19,525 bases of DNA from Myxococcales bacterium (GCA_004554395.1 SFMP01000030.1:1-19525); one strand, 5' to 3'; shown: positions 10,301 through 16,477, counted from the stretch's first letter. The notes: generated by a model not told the origin, from the sequence alone. Numbers and translations are program-made.

Positions 10301-10897
10301 CGCCGACTCCATCAGCGCCGCGCCGAGCTGCCCTTTGGCAGTAATCTTCGACACTTTCTTATTATGATATGAAACCGCCCCCGACACACTTTTCAAAAAC
10401 GGTATCGGCAATTGCGACGCCGACAAACGATGCTGCCCCTCGGCACTCGCCACTTTCACTTTGACGTTGTTGAGCCCGAGTTTCGGCAAATTGACCGTAA
10501 ACTCCTTCTCCCCCTCGTCTTCCGGTTTCGCGCCCGTCTTATCGTCGCTCTTGAGCAGCGTGCTCCCCGCCTTCGACGATTTCAACGCAGGCTTCTGCGC
10601 CGGTTTCAGCGTCTTCTGCGCACTTTCCGCCGCCGCCTTCGACCGAGCCAACACATCGTTATGGATCTTGCGCAACTGCGCCTTCCCCATCACCTTGCCA
10701 AGTTGCTGCATCACACGCGCATAAACATAAGGCCGGTCACTGTAAAGCGCCCACAAATCGCGCACGATATCGCTCGACTGCTGCAAATTCCTCAGCAACT
10801 CGCGATTCATCTCGTCGCCCGTCAACCGCTTCGACACCTCTGTCACACGTGTCAACTTTTCCGACAAACTCTGACGTTCAAGTTCAAAACCCGACAT
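4331..10897 (-). CDS. Giant 2188-aa beta-repeat protein with hydrophobic helical C-terminus
   Basis: No named family is certain. Residues 1-90 look helical and 90-130 are a Lys/Ala-rich linker. About 130-1640 are beta-rich degenerate repeats marked by a recurring motif of the form [IVL]xxNEIxx[IVL]xG (for example IENSEINRIFG, IQNNEIESLEG, MSDTEIDKVSG), interrupted by Gly/Lys-rich loops such as KSGGKSGGKN. About 1640-1855 are Gly/Ala-rich amphipathic strands. About 1870-1945 are a Lys/Glu linker. The last 240 residues are helical with hydrophobic stretches near 1970 and 2090-2120. There is no signal peptide. The start at 10897 has GGAG at the right spacing (GAAGGAGACGTT before ATG); an in-frame start 11 codons upstream lacks this. 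The gene leads an operon with the AAA+ ATPase. By resemblance it may be a large eCIS-type cargo or structural protein, but an intracellular scaffold or lipid-transfer-like repeat protein is also possible. Confidence 0.85.
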   Translation of the reverse strand: MSGFELERQSLSEKLTRVTEVSKRLTGDEMNRELLRNLQQSSDIVRDLWALYSDRPYVYARVMQQLGKVMGKAQLRKIHNDVLARSKAAAESAQKTLKPAQKPALKSSKAGSTLLKSDDKTGAKPEDEGEKEFTVNLPKLGLNNVKVKVASAEGQHRLSASQLPIPFLKSVSGAVSYHNKKVSKITAKGQLGAALMESAQVDVEMTRVGTEGSNYTPNVKIGVAKLKIPGLDDGLTTQLAMTNGEKPGFEGEIAGASKILSDVSVNGKGKVKTGGDDTSIDGSLEISQSAGGKSGGKSGGKNAAAASAGVSYTGSVTINAANGTVSAAKGTLSLTNVSKLADPKSAVDLEIDYNGASFTAQLLNSVTFAEYEFKGGAKTGNVAGGGKKGGSKNAKATTVQLTIDKVSYDGGLDANCTISTKLGGIIQADGTVNIEKNNLTGGQVTLNAEEVPIIGNKAFLTTTLSGDIAIDEQGFSGTATGNAKFKVGRHDIAINLDESTFASDGQFSGKVSLAQPVEFKPLKFETLVADFASNEGLTHVDGLLSLDTPRIKSDENGIKVTYADEQLDAAGKLKLLGAAGAGGEGGGDEMATCDFKAKLSADAFKGTGDFVVTQDYKVGTTKLQILKDSTATVTLTEAEIEPIKFAGKYDYGHAAGAGGGAGGKGGEGAAQGAKQGDGKSDKSGGAPLQFKGDFNGCTYDVNSGMLNGSATAILESDIEYKSPLVDVKIDSKRRTEQSQFDVQIVDSAVDTLSGTLCYEADVPLKSGKGKGKTLSVEGKVADFTLRVAEEKFSGTIKNSLRKDLWLVGDTKGANTLKLTGNLRNNLTFVVDNNEISSIEVDAEAETKITHRYFEEGSEKFTIKLKDAQVNKDTLGVTSDQATITPMSDVKMVFGADQHTKLTVGKSSIVTASIQDSEIQSITLNAGFNGETKALKTDTPIEFKGTSDFTVLDIQGKGKVDGDIEVSTTKDCIIDAIEEVDEIKLRKGAKFGLKMSDTEIDKVSGSMAIDYKVAAGNIGAIPDGFAARLKCANMTYRPKDKKFSGSVSVQPVKDIVFKPGSGGKGGGEGDATGADGSFTLKSKGTGLKATLKDNDLKSLTGSAGFEAKAALKGTQNDASATLTDGKASLNIDVDTGEIHELKVTSKVQLDAQLSDKLKIHSEEGSVEAEFDSQGIVSACFKGKINLDLKLKNDETALFVVDSGQGVNYTRETGFGGLVTLSCQNRVKLGQISNGKYEYGLGGDKGAAASIDVNIENSEINRIFGKAGLYLEEKSEDEEASLLKVRGNIEFDYDIANEKLVMAKGKAVVDEKELCSVGKDNKLILKKSSVEVSISNNELGIKGKVNLALADGDGDYMSFESEDEFDCTGEMDKFSAKVKGQFTREKSIGKSGTTEFFVSDKGAEIGTSFICDIQNNEIESLEGGFGIVVKTDGTPLFQGGIVDGKYNKADGTFGGTGKIELLKDLELPKGSSQFALKATSGGEAKLENGVIKDIEGNLIIGIKAPKVNGKSSGSEILVENHAKLDVESQTIEEFNGTATLKGEKFEIANGLSLTSLSGSVDIKKNKLEEVAGGACIEFTKDDFKLTGDCREFGWKKGENGSNDVIHFDGGLTVDAFDGRLHGKADVQYNSDTPELTATGELDFKITDWLLGKVNVEFPNGSWDNPTIKGRLEAKDVELVPARTLMAFGKDLKLAGLNAMAGPVPITAEAGIGVGASIDMEAIRINANLDIGPFELNDLKGGALPDFEIGLDATTGLQLSANISPYISVGLGVTGFSAGIRVRGKAELDASASGAVGGKLKGGKQGLAGELELGFGVSASASLSISPELYAQILGYNPKYKIAEFKYDLGNIFKFDWSKKFSFGDKGATSESEGSVKTDLPSNAKQTKAEAKKGEEAKYKAKESSGAGAVEKGKPQLPKAGDVGKKSMGQNVGSASDVKGTDSVVTKIKKVAEGMSAIGDAVSFISNLVKSFVAGGAIGVAVYVAIQVFTGKLSLATIKAKVNAIKDGFEALKDLIKGGWRQFLPPKLLEIADFVIQARENGMLQKVLEAIDKKVKSMTPPMNRIMAPMVDFLKERTEALGQLAEKMVIQNMSFTQLIKAAAGLVGFAISSPIALLKTAGRMGSVVKQIISECIASGLIYVHYTESKNFIGMKTKDYKWQIKIPGLCDWKGTSSAVALALRAAGIKAKKVK

Positions 10898-10929
10898 AAC
10901 GTCTCCTTCTCGAAATATGGATAAACCCA

Positions 10930-11225
10930 AGGAATACGCCGAATCATTTCAACGCATTCCACCTGTAAAAAACTGTAACTTATACTGCAAAATCCCAAAA
11001 ACGGAAATACCGAATGTTTTGTTTTTGCTGTATTTTTTCTCTTTTCTTTGTCCACAATTTCGACTAAGGTACGCCGTTTTTTTTCATAGTTTTCGCCATT
11101 CGACTTTAATAATCATTTTAACACCATAAATCATATAAACATCACTTAATCATATATACACTTATACATAACAACACATAGCATACATTTATCCGTTCCA
11201 TCCTTTTTTTTACACTTTGGGAACG
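10930..11225. other. AT-rich gene-free stretch upstream of the giant gene
   Basis: This stretch between the giant gene and the repeat cluster has no convincing coding frame. It is strongly AT-rich compared with everything around it, with runs of T (11078-11085 and near 11205-11213) and many TATA-like steps such as catatatacac. It probably holds the promoter and upstream regulatory region of the giant-protein operon; AT-rich DNA-binding silencers or activators could act here (inference). Confidence 0.5.
10979..11007 (-). promoter_or_regulatory. Possible promoter of the giant-protein/AAA+ operon
   Basis: On the minus strand TATAAG (10979-10984) is a fair -10 box about 80 bp upstream of the giant gene's ATG. 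The sequence at -35 spacing (TTTCCG, 11002-11007) is poor. Several other TATA-like hexamers lie further upstream in the AT-rich stretch, so the true start site is uncertain. Confidence 0.3.
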
Positions 11226-11226
11226 C

Positions 11227-11360
11227 GCTATTGCCGTTGGCAATACGCGCGTTCGTCGCCCTATTTCGCTTCGCTCAATACGGGCTCTGGCTCCGGCTAT
11301 GTGCTCGTTTCACTGCGCGCATACGCCTCCGCAGCGCTGCTATTGCCGTTGGCAATACGC
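11227..11360 (-). repeat. Cluster of short palindromic repeats, block A
   Basis: Four related units can be read on the minus strand, each starting (G)CGTAT and ending ATAG(C/G). They lie at 11339-11360, 11295-11327, 11259-11283 and 11227-11248. The two outer units are identical, with a perfect stem TATTGCC-GTT-GGCAATA (11229-11245 and 11341-11357). The 33-bp inner unit (11295-11327) is nearly the same as one at 16189-16221 in block B. The cluster is noncoding and fits a REP/BIME-like interspersed family; the family itself is not one I recognise. Confidence 0.8.
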
Positions 11361-11685
11361 CGCGCTACACCTACGGCGCAATAATCCCATACCGCACAGG
11401 TTACACCGAACGATTTGCCATTCCACGACTGCCCCTAACGATGAATCGCCATGGCAACAACTTGTTCATTGTATATTTTTCCATGACATCACGGGGCACA
11501 GGCGATTCGCGACTGAATATGGTAATCACAGCGCAACGCGCACATGGTGTGCGTTGCACTATGACCTGAAATGCGCTTTGCTTTGCAAAATCAGACGTTC
11601 CAGGACTGGTCCGATAAACGCAAAAATCCTTCAACACAGCGATATGCCAAATCTAAAACAGGCCATCGCTCGTTCAATCAAACGA
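11361..11685. other. Unassigned intergenic DNA with an 11-bp hairpin
   Basis: This stretch lies downstream of ackA. Frames are open on both strands, but none has a ribosome binding site or a recognisable protein. The clearest structure is an inverted repeat at 11533-11557: stem GCAACGCGCAC with GTGTGCGTTGC, 11 bp with one G-U wobble, around an ATG loop. A smaller palindrome, GGACTGGTCC, lies near 11602. No T-tract follows the hairpin on either strand, so it is not an ordinary terminator. It could be a structured RNA or the 3' end of the ackA transcript. Confidence 0.4.
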
Positions 11686-12876
11686 TTAGCGATTGACGAT
11701 ATCGAACGTCTCTTGGGCAATGGCGAGTTCTTCGTTCGTGGGGATAACCCACACGTCGACTTTAGATGCGTCGGTCGAAATTTTGCGTTCTTTGCCGTGG
11801 CAATCGTTTCGTTCATCGTCGATTTCGACGCCCAAAAGCCCCAATCGTTTGCAAACCTCACCGCGGACGTATGGCGAATTCTCACCAATTCCCGCCGTAA
11901 AGACGATCGCGTCGACGCGCCCCATGACCATCGCATAGGCACCAATGTATTTGACGATGCGATAATTGAAGACGTTCATGGCGCGAATCGAGGCGGCATC
12001 GCCCTTTTCAACGCCTTCTTCGAGAACGCGGCAATCGTTCGAAATTTCAGAAAGCCCCAATAGACCCGATTTTTTATTGATGAGTTCGTCGAGCTCGTCG
12101 GCATTCATGCCCTTTGTGCGTCCCAAATACGTCAAAATGGCAGGATCGATATCGCCGCAGCGCGTACCCATCACGAGGCCTTCGAGCGGCGTGAGCCCCA
12201 TCGACGTATCGACCGATTTGCCACCTTCTACGGCCGTAATCGACGAACCACTACCGATGTGACACGTGATGATGTTGAGGTCTTTGATGTCTTTACCCAA
12301 GATCTTTGCCATGCGATTGGCGACATACATGTGCGAAGTACCGTGCGCACCATAGCGACGAATGTGATCTTCTTTGTAGAGTTTATAAGGAACGGCGTAG
12401 AGGTAGGCATATTCGGGAATCGTTTGATGGAACGACGTATCGAAGACGGCAACGCTAGGTGCATTTGGGAGCAATTTTTTAGCGACATTGAGCCCGATGA
12501 CGTGCGCCGGAACGTGCAGCGGATCGAGCGGATAAACGCCATTAATGGCCTCGATAATCGAATCATCGACGAGGCACGTATGCGTGAGTTTTTCACCGCC
12601 ATGGACGACGCGATGGCCGACGGCTTTGATCTCGTCGAGAGATTTGACAGTCCCTGCGAGCAGGAGTTCGAAGACTTTATTCAAGCCAGCTTCGTGCGTG
12701 GGGAAGACTTGATCGGTAATTTCTACGCATTTGCCATCGGCAGTTTTATGCTTGAGAATGCCAACGGGCTCGCCAATGCGCTCGACGTTGCCTTTCGCAA
12801 CGACTTCGCCAGCCGGCATTTCGAGGAGCTGATACTTGACCGTTGAACTACCACAATTGAGAACGAGAATTTTCAT
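11686..12876 (-). CDS. ackA: Acetate kinase
   Basis: This 396-aa protein is the usual length for acetate kinase, which interconverts acetate plus ATP and acetyl phosphate plus ADP (EC 2.7.2.1) in the cytoplasm and usually works with phosphotransacetylase. Family hallmarks are all visible: N-terminal LVLNCGSSTVKYQ, GHRVVHGGEKLTH, VFDTSFHQTIP with the catalytic Asp, YGAHGTSHMYVA, the glycine-rich CHIGSGSSITAVEGGKSVD, MGTRCGDIDPA and the C-terminal FTAGIGENS. The start at 12876 is chosen because the family begins MKILVLN; the frame is open a further 29 codons upstream, but that part runs through a terminator-like hairpin. The ribosome binding site is weak (GGATGG). No pta gene is in the window. 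The hairpin 11 nt before the ATG suggests leader control. Confidence 0.97.
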   Translation of the reverse strand: MKILVLNCGSSTVKYQLLEMPAGEVVAKGNVERIGEPVGILKHKTADGKCVEITDQVFPTHEAGLNKVFELLLAGTVKSLDEIKAVGHRVVHGGEKLTHTCLVDDSIIEAINGVYPLDPLHVPAHVIGLNVAKKLLPNAPSVAVFDTSFHQTIPEYAYLYAVPYKLYKEDHIRRYGAHGTSHMYVANRMAKILGKDIKDLNIITCHIGSGSSITAVEGGKSVDTSMGLTPLEGLVMGTRCGDIDPAILTYLGRTKGMNADELDELINKKSGLLGLSEISNDCRVLEEGVEKGDAASIRAMNVFNYRIVKYIGAYAMVMGRVDAIVFTAGIGENSPYVRGEVCKRLGLLGVEIDDERNDCHGKERKISTDASKVDVWVIPTNEELAIAQETFDIVNR

Positions 12877-12887
12877 TTTCCATCCAT

Positions 12888-12915
12888 AAAGAAAAGGGAG
12901 ACCTTGCGGACTCCC
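12888..12915 (-). terminator. Intrinsic terminator or attenuator immediately upstream of ackA
   Basis: On the minus strand GGGAGTCC, a GCAA tetraloop and GGTCTCCC form an 8-bp stem with one T-T mismatch (12896-12915), followed by TTTTCTTT (12895-12888). It could end the lipoprotein transcript, whose stop is 118 bp upstream. Only 11 nt separate its T-tract from the ackA start codon, which leaves no room for an independent promoter. A second hairpin (12929-12953, about 8 bp with a bulge) lies just upstream. Both readings, terminator and attenuator, are inference from the fold. Confidence 0.65.
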
Positions 12916-13032
12916 AGTAACATCGCATAGCGCACGAAGCGCGCGTGGGCGCTTGTACCGCATCTACGACAAAAAAGCGATAAAAACGGTGCCAAATCGG
13001 CAATACCGCGACGTGCAACGCGACGACATGCG

Positions 13033-14979
13033 CTACTCTATTCCGTAGACCCATATCAAATCGACGCCGCCGAGTTCGAGCAATTCGGGGTCGTATACGG
13101 CCGCCCAATCGATGTGATAATTGCGGTCGATGTCGTCGTCCGAAACGACGAGCGATGAATACTTTGCCATGCGCTCGCTCCAACCCATGCGGAACAAAAG
13201 CGAACCCTCTTTTAACGTCGATTTTTTCATCGCATCGTTCATATCGTCGTCGGTGGCGATGGCTACGAGGTCGGTTTGCGCCAAAAGGCGCGGCTTAGAC
13301 GCCGTCAAAAGTGCACCCAAATCAGCAGTTAACGATGCGTCTCCATAGGCGACGATCGCATCTGTATCGTCATCGTCATCGTCGCCATCGTGGCGAAGTG
13401 CTCCATCGCCGCCGATATCGATAACCCCCATATCTTGGGCATTGTGTGCGGCATTGGGCGCCGAAAAGTACCCAGCATATGTCGTTTGACGTTGTTCATG
13501 ACCGGTAAAAAGCACGGCGCCCAAGCTATAAGCATCTTCGGCAATATCGGGCAATACGCGTTCTTCGAACGAAGATGGAAAGACATCGGTTTCTGCGATT
13601 TCGTTGAGAAACGTAAAATATTCGCATTTGAATTCATCTCTTCGAATATCATTCGAAATCTCACGATACTTTGCGAATAACACACCCAATGGAATCGAGA
13701 GCGACGCTTGAACGAGCGGATACCGTTCGCGAAGCGGAAGATCTCGCTCATAGGGTTCATTGTCGAATAAATCTCTCAGATTCCACTGAGGACTAATGCT
13801 CAATCGAATATTGGATTGAAGAGCAATCGTTTTTTTATTCGATACGGGCTCGGTCGAAACGAGGACGGTGTGAATATTCTTCGTAATTCGGTTAAATTCT
13901 TTGGAGCAAATTCGATCGATTCGCCGTTGACGCCCGAACAAGGCGTCCCATTGCGATTCGAGCGCGACGAAGGCATTTCGAAATTTGCCAATATCCCAGA
14001 GCGCGACGACGGCATCGTGCGGAATATCTTCTCGATCGACGTTTCTGTCGTCGCGCAATTGCGCACGCACGATTTGTGAGCGTGCCGATCTGCCCTTCTC
14101 GGGGCGTTCTTTCGTCTTGCGCAATAGCGTTTCGGCTTGGAGCTTGTTTGCCACGAAAGTCGCCGTCATCGTGCCCGTAGCCCCCCAATTGACGGCAAGT
14201 CGAGTTTCGCCATGTTGGTGTTTGTATAAGATCCACACATTATCGAATCCAAGCGACATCGTTTCGGATTTGACATGATGCATGTTCATATACGAATCGA
14301 CGACCGATTTGAATTTCTCGGCATCGCTGAGCTGAATCTTGAGAACGGGTGTATTTTGTTCGAAATAAAAGACGAAAGCCGGAACTTTCATCTCGGATAT
14401 GCCGAGAGACGCCAATTTTTGGGGCGAAAACGATTTGAACATGCCGCGCAATAGCGCATCGATAGCCGTATTGAGCGGATCGGGTTTCGAGTCATTCGAT
14501 GTGGCATGGCGGTTGAGTGTAGCCAAAACGCGAACCGAAATGTGGTGAAAAAAATCGACAAAACCGCGATCGTCGAGCGGAAATGCGCCCCCAGCGGCGA
14601 TGACGAGAAAACTCGAATCGGGCACTTCGTCGAGCAAGTGATTGTCGCCGAGGTTGGATTGCGCTGGAATGGGCGAAAACTTGGCTTTGCGCGGTGGCTC
14701 TTGCCACGATTTGATGCGGATTTGATGTTCTTCGGCTGATTTTTCTATCGGGCGCACGCCGTTGCTCTCTTTGGCCTGGGCGTCGCTTTGAGCGTTCGAA
14801 TCTGCCGCCGTCTCCCCAACAGAATCAGCGCTATCGTCGGCTTGTCGGCCATTATCGGAGCCAACAATCGTCGGTTTGGGATCGTTGCGATCGGCATCTT
14901 TCTTACACGCAGGCACGAGTGCAATGCCAATCGCCAACAAGGCGATACCGAGAATTCTCATTTGAACTTTACGATGCAT
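13033..14979 (-). CDS. Large lipoprotein of unknown function
   Basis: This 648-aa protein starts with a short basic segment and a hydrophobic helix (MRILGIALLAIGIALVPAC), with a lipobox LVPAC placing the lipidated cysteine at residue 25. The next residues are KK, not Asp, so outer-membrane sorting would be expected if the usual Lol rule applies. A polar Asp/Ser/Gln-rich linker (about 26-80) leads to a globular region from about 100 (DEVPDSSFLVIAAGGAFPLDDRG) that vaguely recalls DUF3352-like proteins; I do not assert this. An acidic run HDGDDDDDDTD occurs near residue 530. The start at 14979 follows GGAGG at good spacing (gcggaggcttt before ATG); the internal Met at residue 7 has no such site. 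The gene is divergent from the small paralogue at 15175 and upstream of ackA on the same strand. Function unknown. Confidence 0.85.
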   Translation of the reverse strand: MHRKVQMRILGIALLAIGIALVPACKKDADRNDPKPTIVGSDNGRQADDSADSVGETAADSNAQSDAQAKESNGVRPIEKSAEEHQIRIKSWQEPPRKAKFSPIPAQSNLGDNHLLDEVPDSSFLVIAAGGAFPLDDRGFVDFFHHISVRVLATLNRHATSNDSKPDPLNTAIDALLRGMFKSFSPQKLASLGISEMKVPAFVFYFEQNTPVLKIQLSDAEKFKSVVDSYMNMHHVKSETMSLGFDNVWILYKHQHGETRLAVNWGATGTMTATFVANKLQAETLLRKTKERPEKGRSARSQIVRAQLRDDRNVDREDIPHDAVVALWDIGKFRNAFVALESQWDALFGRQRRIDRICSKEFNRITKNIHTVLVSTEPVSNKKTIALQSNIRLSISPQWNLRDLFDNEPYERDLPLRERYPLVQASLSIPLGVLFAKYREISNDIRRDEFKCEYFTFLNEIAETDVFPSSFEERVLPDIAEDAYSLGAVLFTGHEQRQTTYAGYFSAPNAAHNAQDMGVIDIGGDGALRHDGDDDDDDTDAIVAYGDASLTADLGALLTASKPRLLAQTDLVAIATDDDMNDAMKKSTLKEGSLLFRMGWSERMAKYSSLVVSDDDIDRNYHIDWAAVYDPELLELGGVDLIWVYGIE

Positions 14980-15025
14980 AAAGCCTCCGCATGTGAAGAG
15001 CCAAAAAACGAGATATGAATAACCA

Positions 15026-15056
15026 TTAACGCCAACGATGCCAAATGTGCTACAAT
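15026..15056 (+). promoter_or_regulatory. Possible promoter of the first small paralogue
   Basis: TACAAT (15051-15056) is a good -10 box. TTAACG (15026-15031) could be a weak -35 at 19 bp spacing. This would give a leader of about 110 nt containing a small inverted repeat (GCTTTG / CAAAGC, about 15062-15081). The region is shared with the divergent lipoprotein gene. Confidence 0.35.
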
Positions 15057-15174
15057 AGGCGAGCTTTGTGCAAGATCAAAGCACGCATGAAAGGAGCTTT
15101 TCGCAAGTTTTGCATCGCGCGGTGTCGAGTTTTTGCGAATGGTCCCAAAAACTACGATAATAAAGGGGAATACG

Positions 15175-15618
15175 ATGAGCAATCGAGATGATATGCCACA
15201 ACCACCAGAAATGCCATGTGACTTTGCCGTGAGCTGTGAAGTCGTTTTGACGCCCCAGCAACGCGCCATCGTCAAAGCAGAGACAGGGCGCGACATGGAT
15301 GTTCTCATACTCGCCGACTCCGACGGTCTCTACACTCAACGCATGACCGAATCGACCCCCGAAGATTATACCGTATTGGCGATTAAACAAGCTCGCATTT
15401 TGAACGACTACGATGCGCAATATCACGACTATCTCGTCGCCCTAGCGGCGTGGCAAGCGAGTTTGAATGAACCCGATCCAGATGAAGCGTTGCTAGAATC
15501 GATTTCGGTCAAAACGGCTCAAGATGCCGAACGAATTAAGTTGTTTTATATGCAAGAGGTTGAGGCATGCAAGGCGGCTCGCGAAGTCGCCAAAATCGCA
15601 TTCGGCAAAAAAGGCTAA
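15175..15618 (+). CDS. Small hypothetical protein, module N-terminal (paralogue 1)
   Basis: This 147-aa acidic protein has no signal peptide and no family I recognise. The start at 15175 is supported by AAAGGGGAA (15163-15170); the frame is open 14 codons further, but only to a TTG without a site. Residues 22-73 (EVVLTPQQR ... GRDMD ... DSDGLYT ... PEDY ... IKQA) match residues 77-128 of the protein at 15749-16180: 20 of 52 positions are identical without gaps by my alignment. Residues after 75 look helical and charged. A cytoplasmic location is likely. The adjacent paralogue has the helical part before the module, so the pair looks like a duplication with domain rearrangement. Confidence 0.8.
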   Translation: MSNRDDMPQPPEMPCDFAVSCEVVLTPQQRAIVKAETGRDMDVLILADSDGLYTQRMTESTPEDYTVLAIKQARILNDYDAQYHDYLVALAAWQASLNEPDPDEALLESISVKTAQDAERIKLFYMQEVEACKAAREVAKIAFGKKG

Positions 15619-15676
15619 CGCCATTTTGCGCGATTTCTAGAGCATGCAAACACCGTGCATGTATTGCGCATATCAT

Positions 15677-15707
15677 TTGCGAATAGAGAGAAATACGAAA
15701 ATATAAT
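15677..15707 (+). promoter_or_regulatory. Promoter of the second small paralogue
   Basis: A perfect -10 box TATAAT (15702-15707) lies 41 bp before the ATG at 15749, with a partial -35 TTGCGA (15677-15682, 4 of 6) at 19 bp spacing. Upstream, the inverted repeat CATGCA / TGCATG (15643-15661) has no T-tract and might be an operator instead of a terminator. Confidence 0.5.
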
Positions 15708-15748
15708 TCGATTAACTACTCGATTATGAGAACATAAGAGCGAAAACG

Positions 15749-16180
15749 ATGGCAGAAACGAAATTCGATACAACAGCAATTGAAAACGAGCGAAAAGCGC
15801 TACAACTCTTGGCTGAAGAAGTGCAGAAGACAGACGACGCAGATGCACGCGATGCGCTCATCGATGCGATACAAAAGAGCGCCGACAAGCTCAAATCGAT
15901 GTGTGAAGCGCTCCAAGCCGAAGCCGATAAAGTTGTCGTGCCAAAGATCGACAACTTAGACGTCGACGCCGTCGTCGAAGTCGTTCTCACGCCAGAACAG
16001 CGTTCTCGCGTACTCAAGGCGTTCGGCGTCGACGTGCCGAGCGTGAGGATTCCCGACGCAACAGGTGTATTGACAAAGAACATGGCACATATCGAGCCCG
16101 ATTATATCGAAGAATGTGCGATGAAACAGGCCAAAGCCTTTAAGGAAATGTGTGAAGAAATCGAAAAGGCAGCAGAATAA
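15749..16180 (+). CDS. Small hypothetical protein, module C-terminal (paralogue 2)
   Basis: This 143-aa protein has no signal peptide. Residues 8-62 are strongly helical and charged, likely coiled coil (ENERKALQLLAEEVQK, DALIDAIQKSADKLK). Residues 77-128 carry the module shared with the 15175 protein: EVVLTPEQR, GVDVP, PDATGVLT, PDYIE and MKQA. The ribosome binding site is weak (AAGAG, 8 nt before ATG), but codon use matches the neighbours and the paralogy supports translation. It is followed 4 bp after the stop by the hairpin that opens repeat block B. Function unknown; a partner-binding or regulatory role is only a guess. Confidence 0.8.
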   Translation: MAETKFDTTAIENERKALQLLAEEVQKTDDADARDALIDAIQKSADKLKSMCEALQAEADKVVVPKIDNLDVDAVVEVVLTPEQRSRVLKAFGVDVPSVRIPDATGVLTKNMAHIEPDYIEECAMKQAKAFKEMCEEIEKAAE

Positions 16181-16183
16181 TCG

Positions 16184-16380
16184 GGCGTGGCGTATGCGCG
16201 CAATGCAATGAGCACATAGCCACGCCAGCTGCGCGTATTGAGCCAACGGCGAGATAGCGCAGCCGCGAAGGCGTATTGAGCCAACGGCGAAATAGCCGAA
16301 GCCACACGAGGCGTATTGAGCCAACGGCGAAATAGCCGAAGCCACACGAGGCGTATTGAGCCAACGGCGAAATAGCCGAA
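16184..16380 (+). repeat. Cluster of palindromic repeats, block B, with 40-bp tandem units
   Basis: The first unit (16189-16221) is nearly identical to the inner unit of block A on the opposite strand and is framed by a perfect 8-bp inverted repeat, GGCGTGGC (16184-16191) and GCCACGCC (16219-16226). It is followed by a 38-bp unit (16233-16270), two identical 40-bp units (16271-16310 and 16311-16350) and a partial copy (16351-16380). Each begins GCGTATTGAGCCAACGGCG and reaches AATAGCC, a stem with tandem mismatches. The 16181-16477 stretch holds nothing else except the ribosome binding site and AT-rich lead of the next gene. Confidence 0.9.
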
Positions 16381-16477
16381 GTCCAAAAGAAAAAAGTCGC
16401 AGAAACAAAGAGGAATAGAATCACAGAGTAGCGATTAGAATCGTAGTGTTTCCAAATCAATCAAGGAGAGTGAAACG

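Noticed and set aside
11401..11637. 78-codon minus-strand frame downstream of ackA
   Set aside because: No ribosome binding site or recognisable domain; it contains the 11-bp inverted repeat.
11299..12063. Plus-strand frame of 254 codons across repeat block A and ackA
   Set aside because: It runs antisense through the 3' end of ackA and through palindromic repeats; no start signal.
15088..15192. Possible leader peptide upstream of the first small paralogue
   Set aside because: It overlaps the start of the real gene out of frame and lacks its own ribosome binding site.
15643..15661. CATGCA/TGCATG inverted repeat as terminator of the first paralogue
   Set aside because: The stem is only 6 bp with no T-tract; at most an operator.
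16233..16380. Possible CRISPR array
   Set aside because: The units are contiguous tandem copies without unique spacers, and no cas gene is nearby.
15956..16460. Minus-strand frames with repeated SPLAQYA / RRWLNT segments
   Set aside because: They are translations of the noncoding 40-bp repeat units and overlap the second small paralogue.
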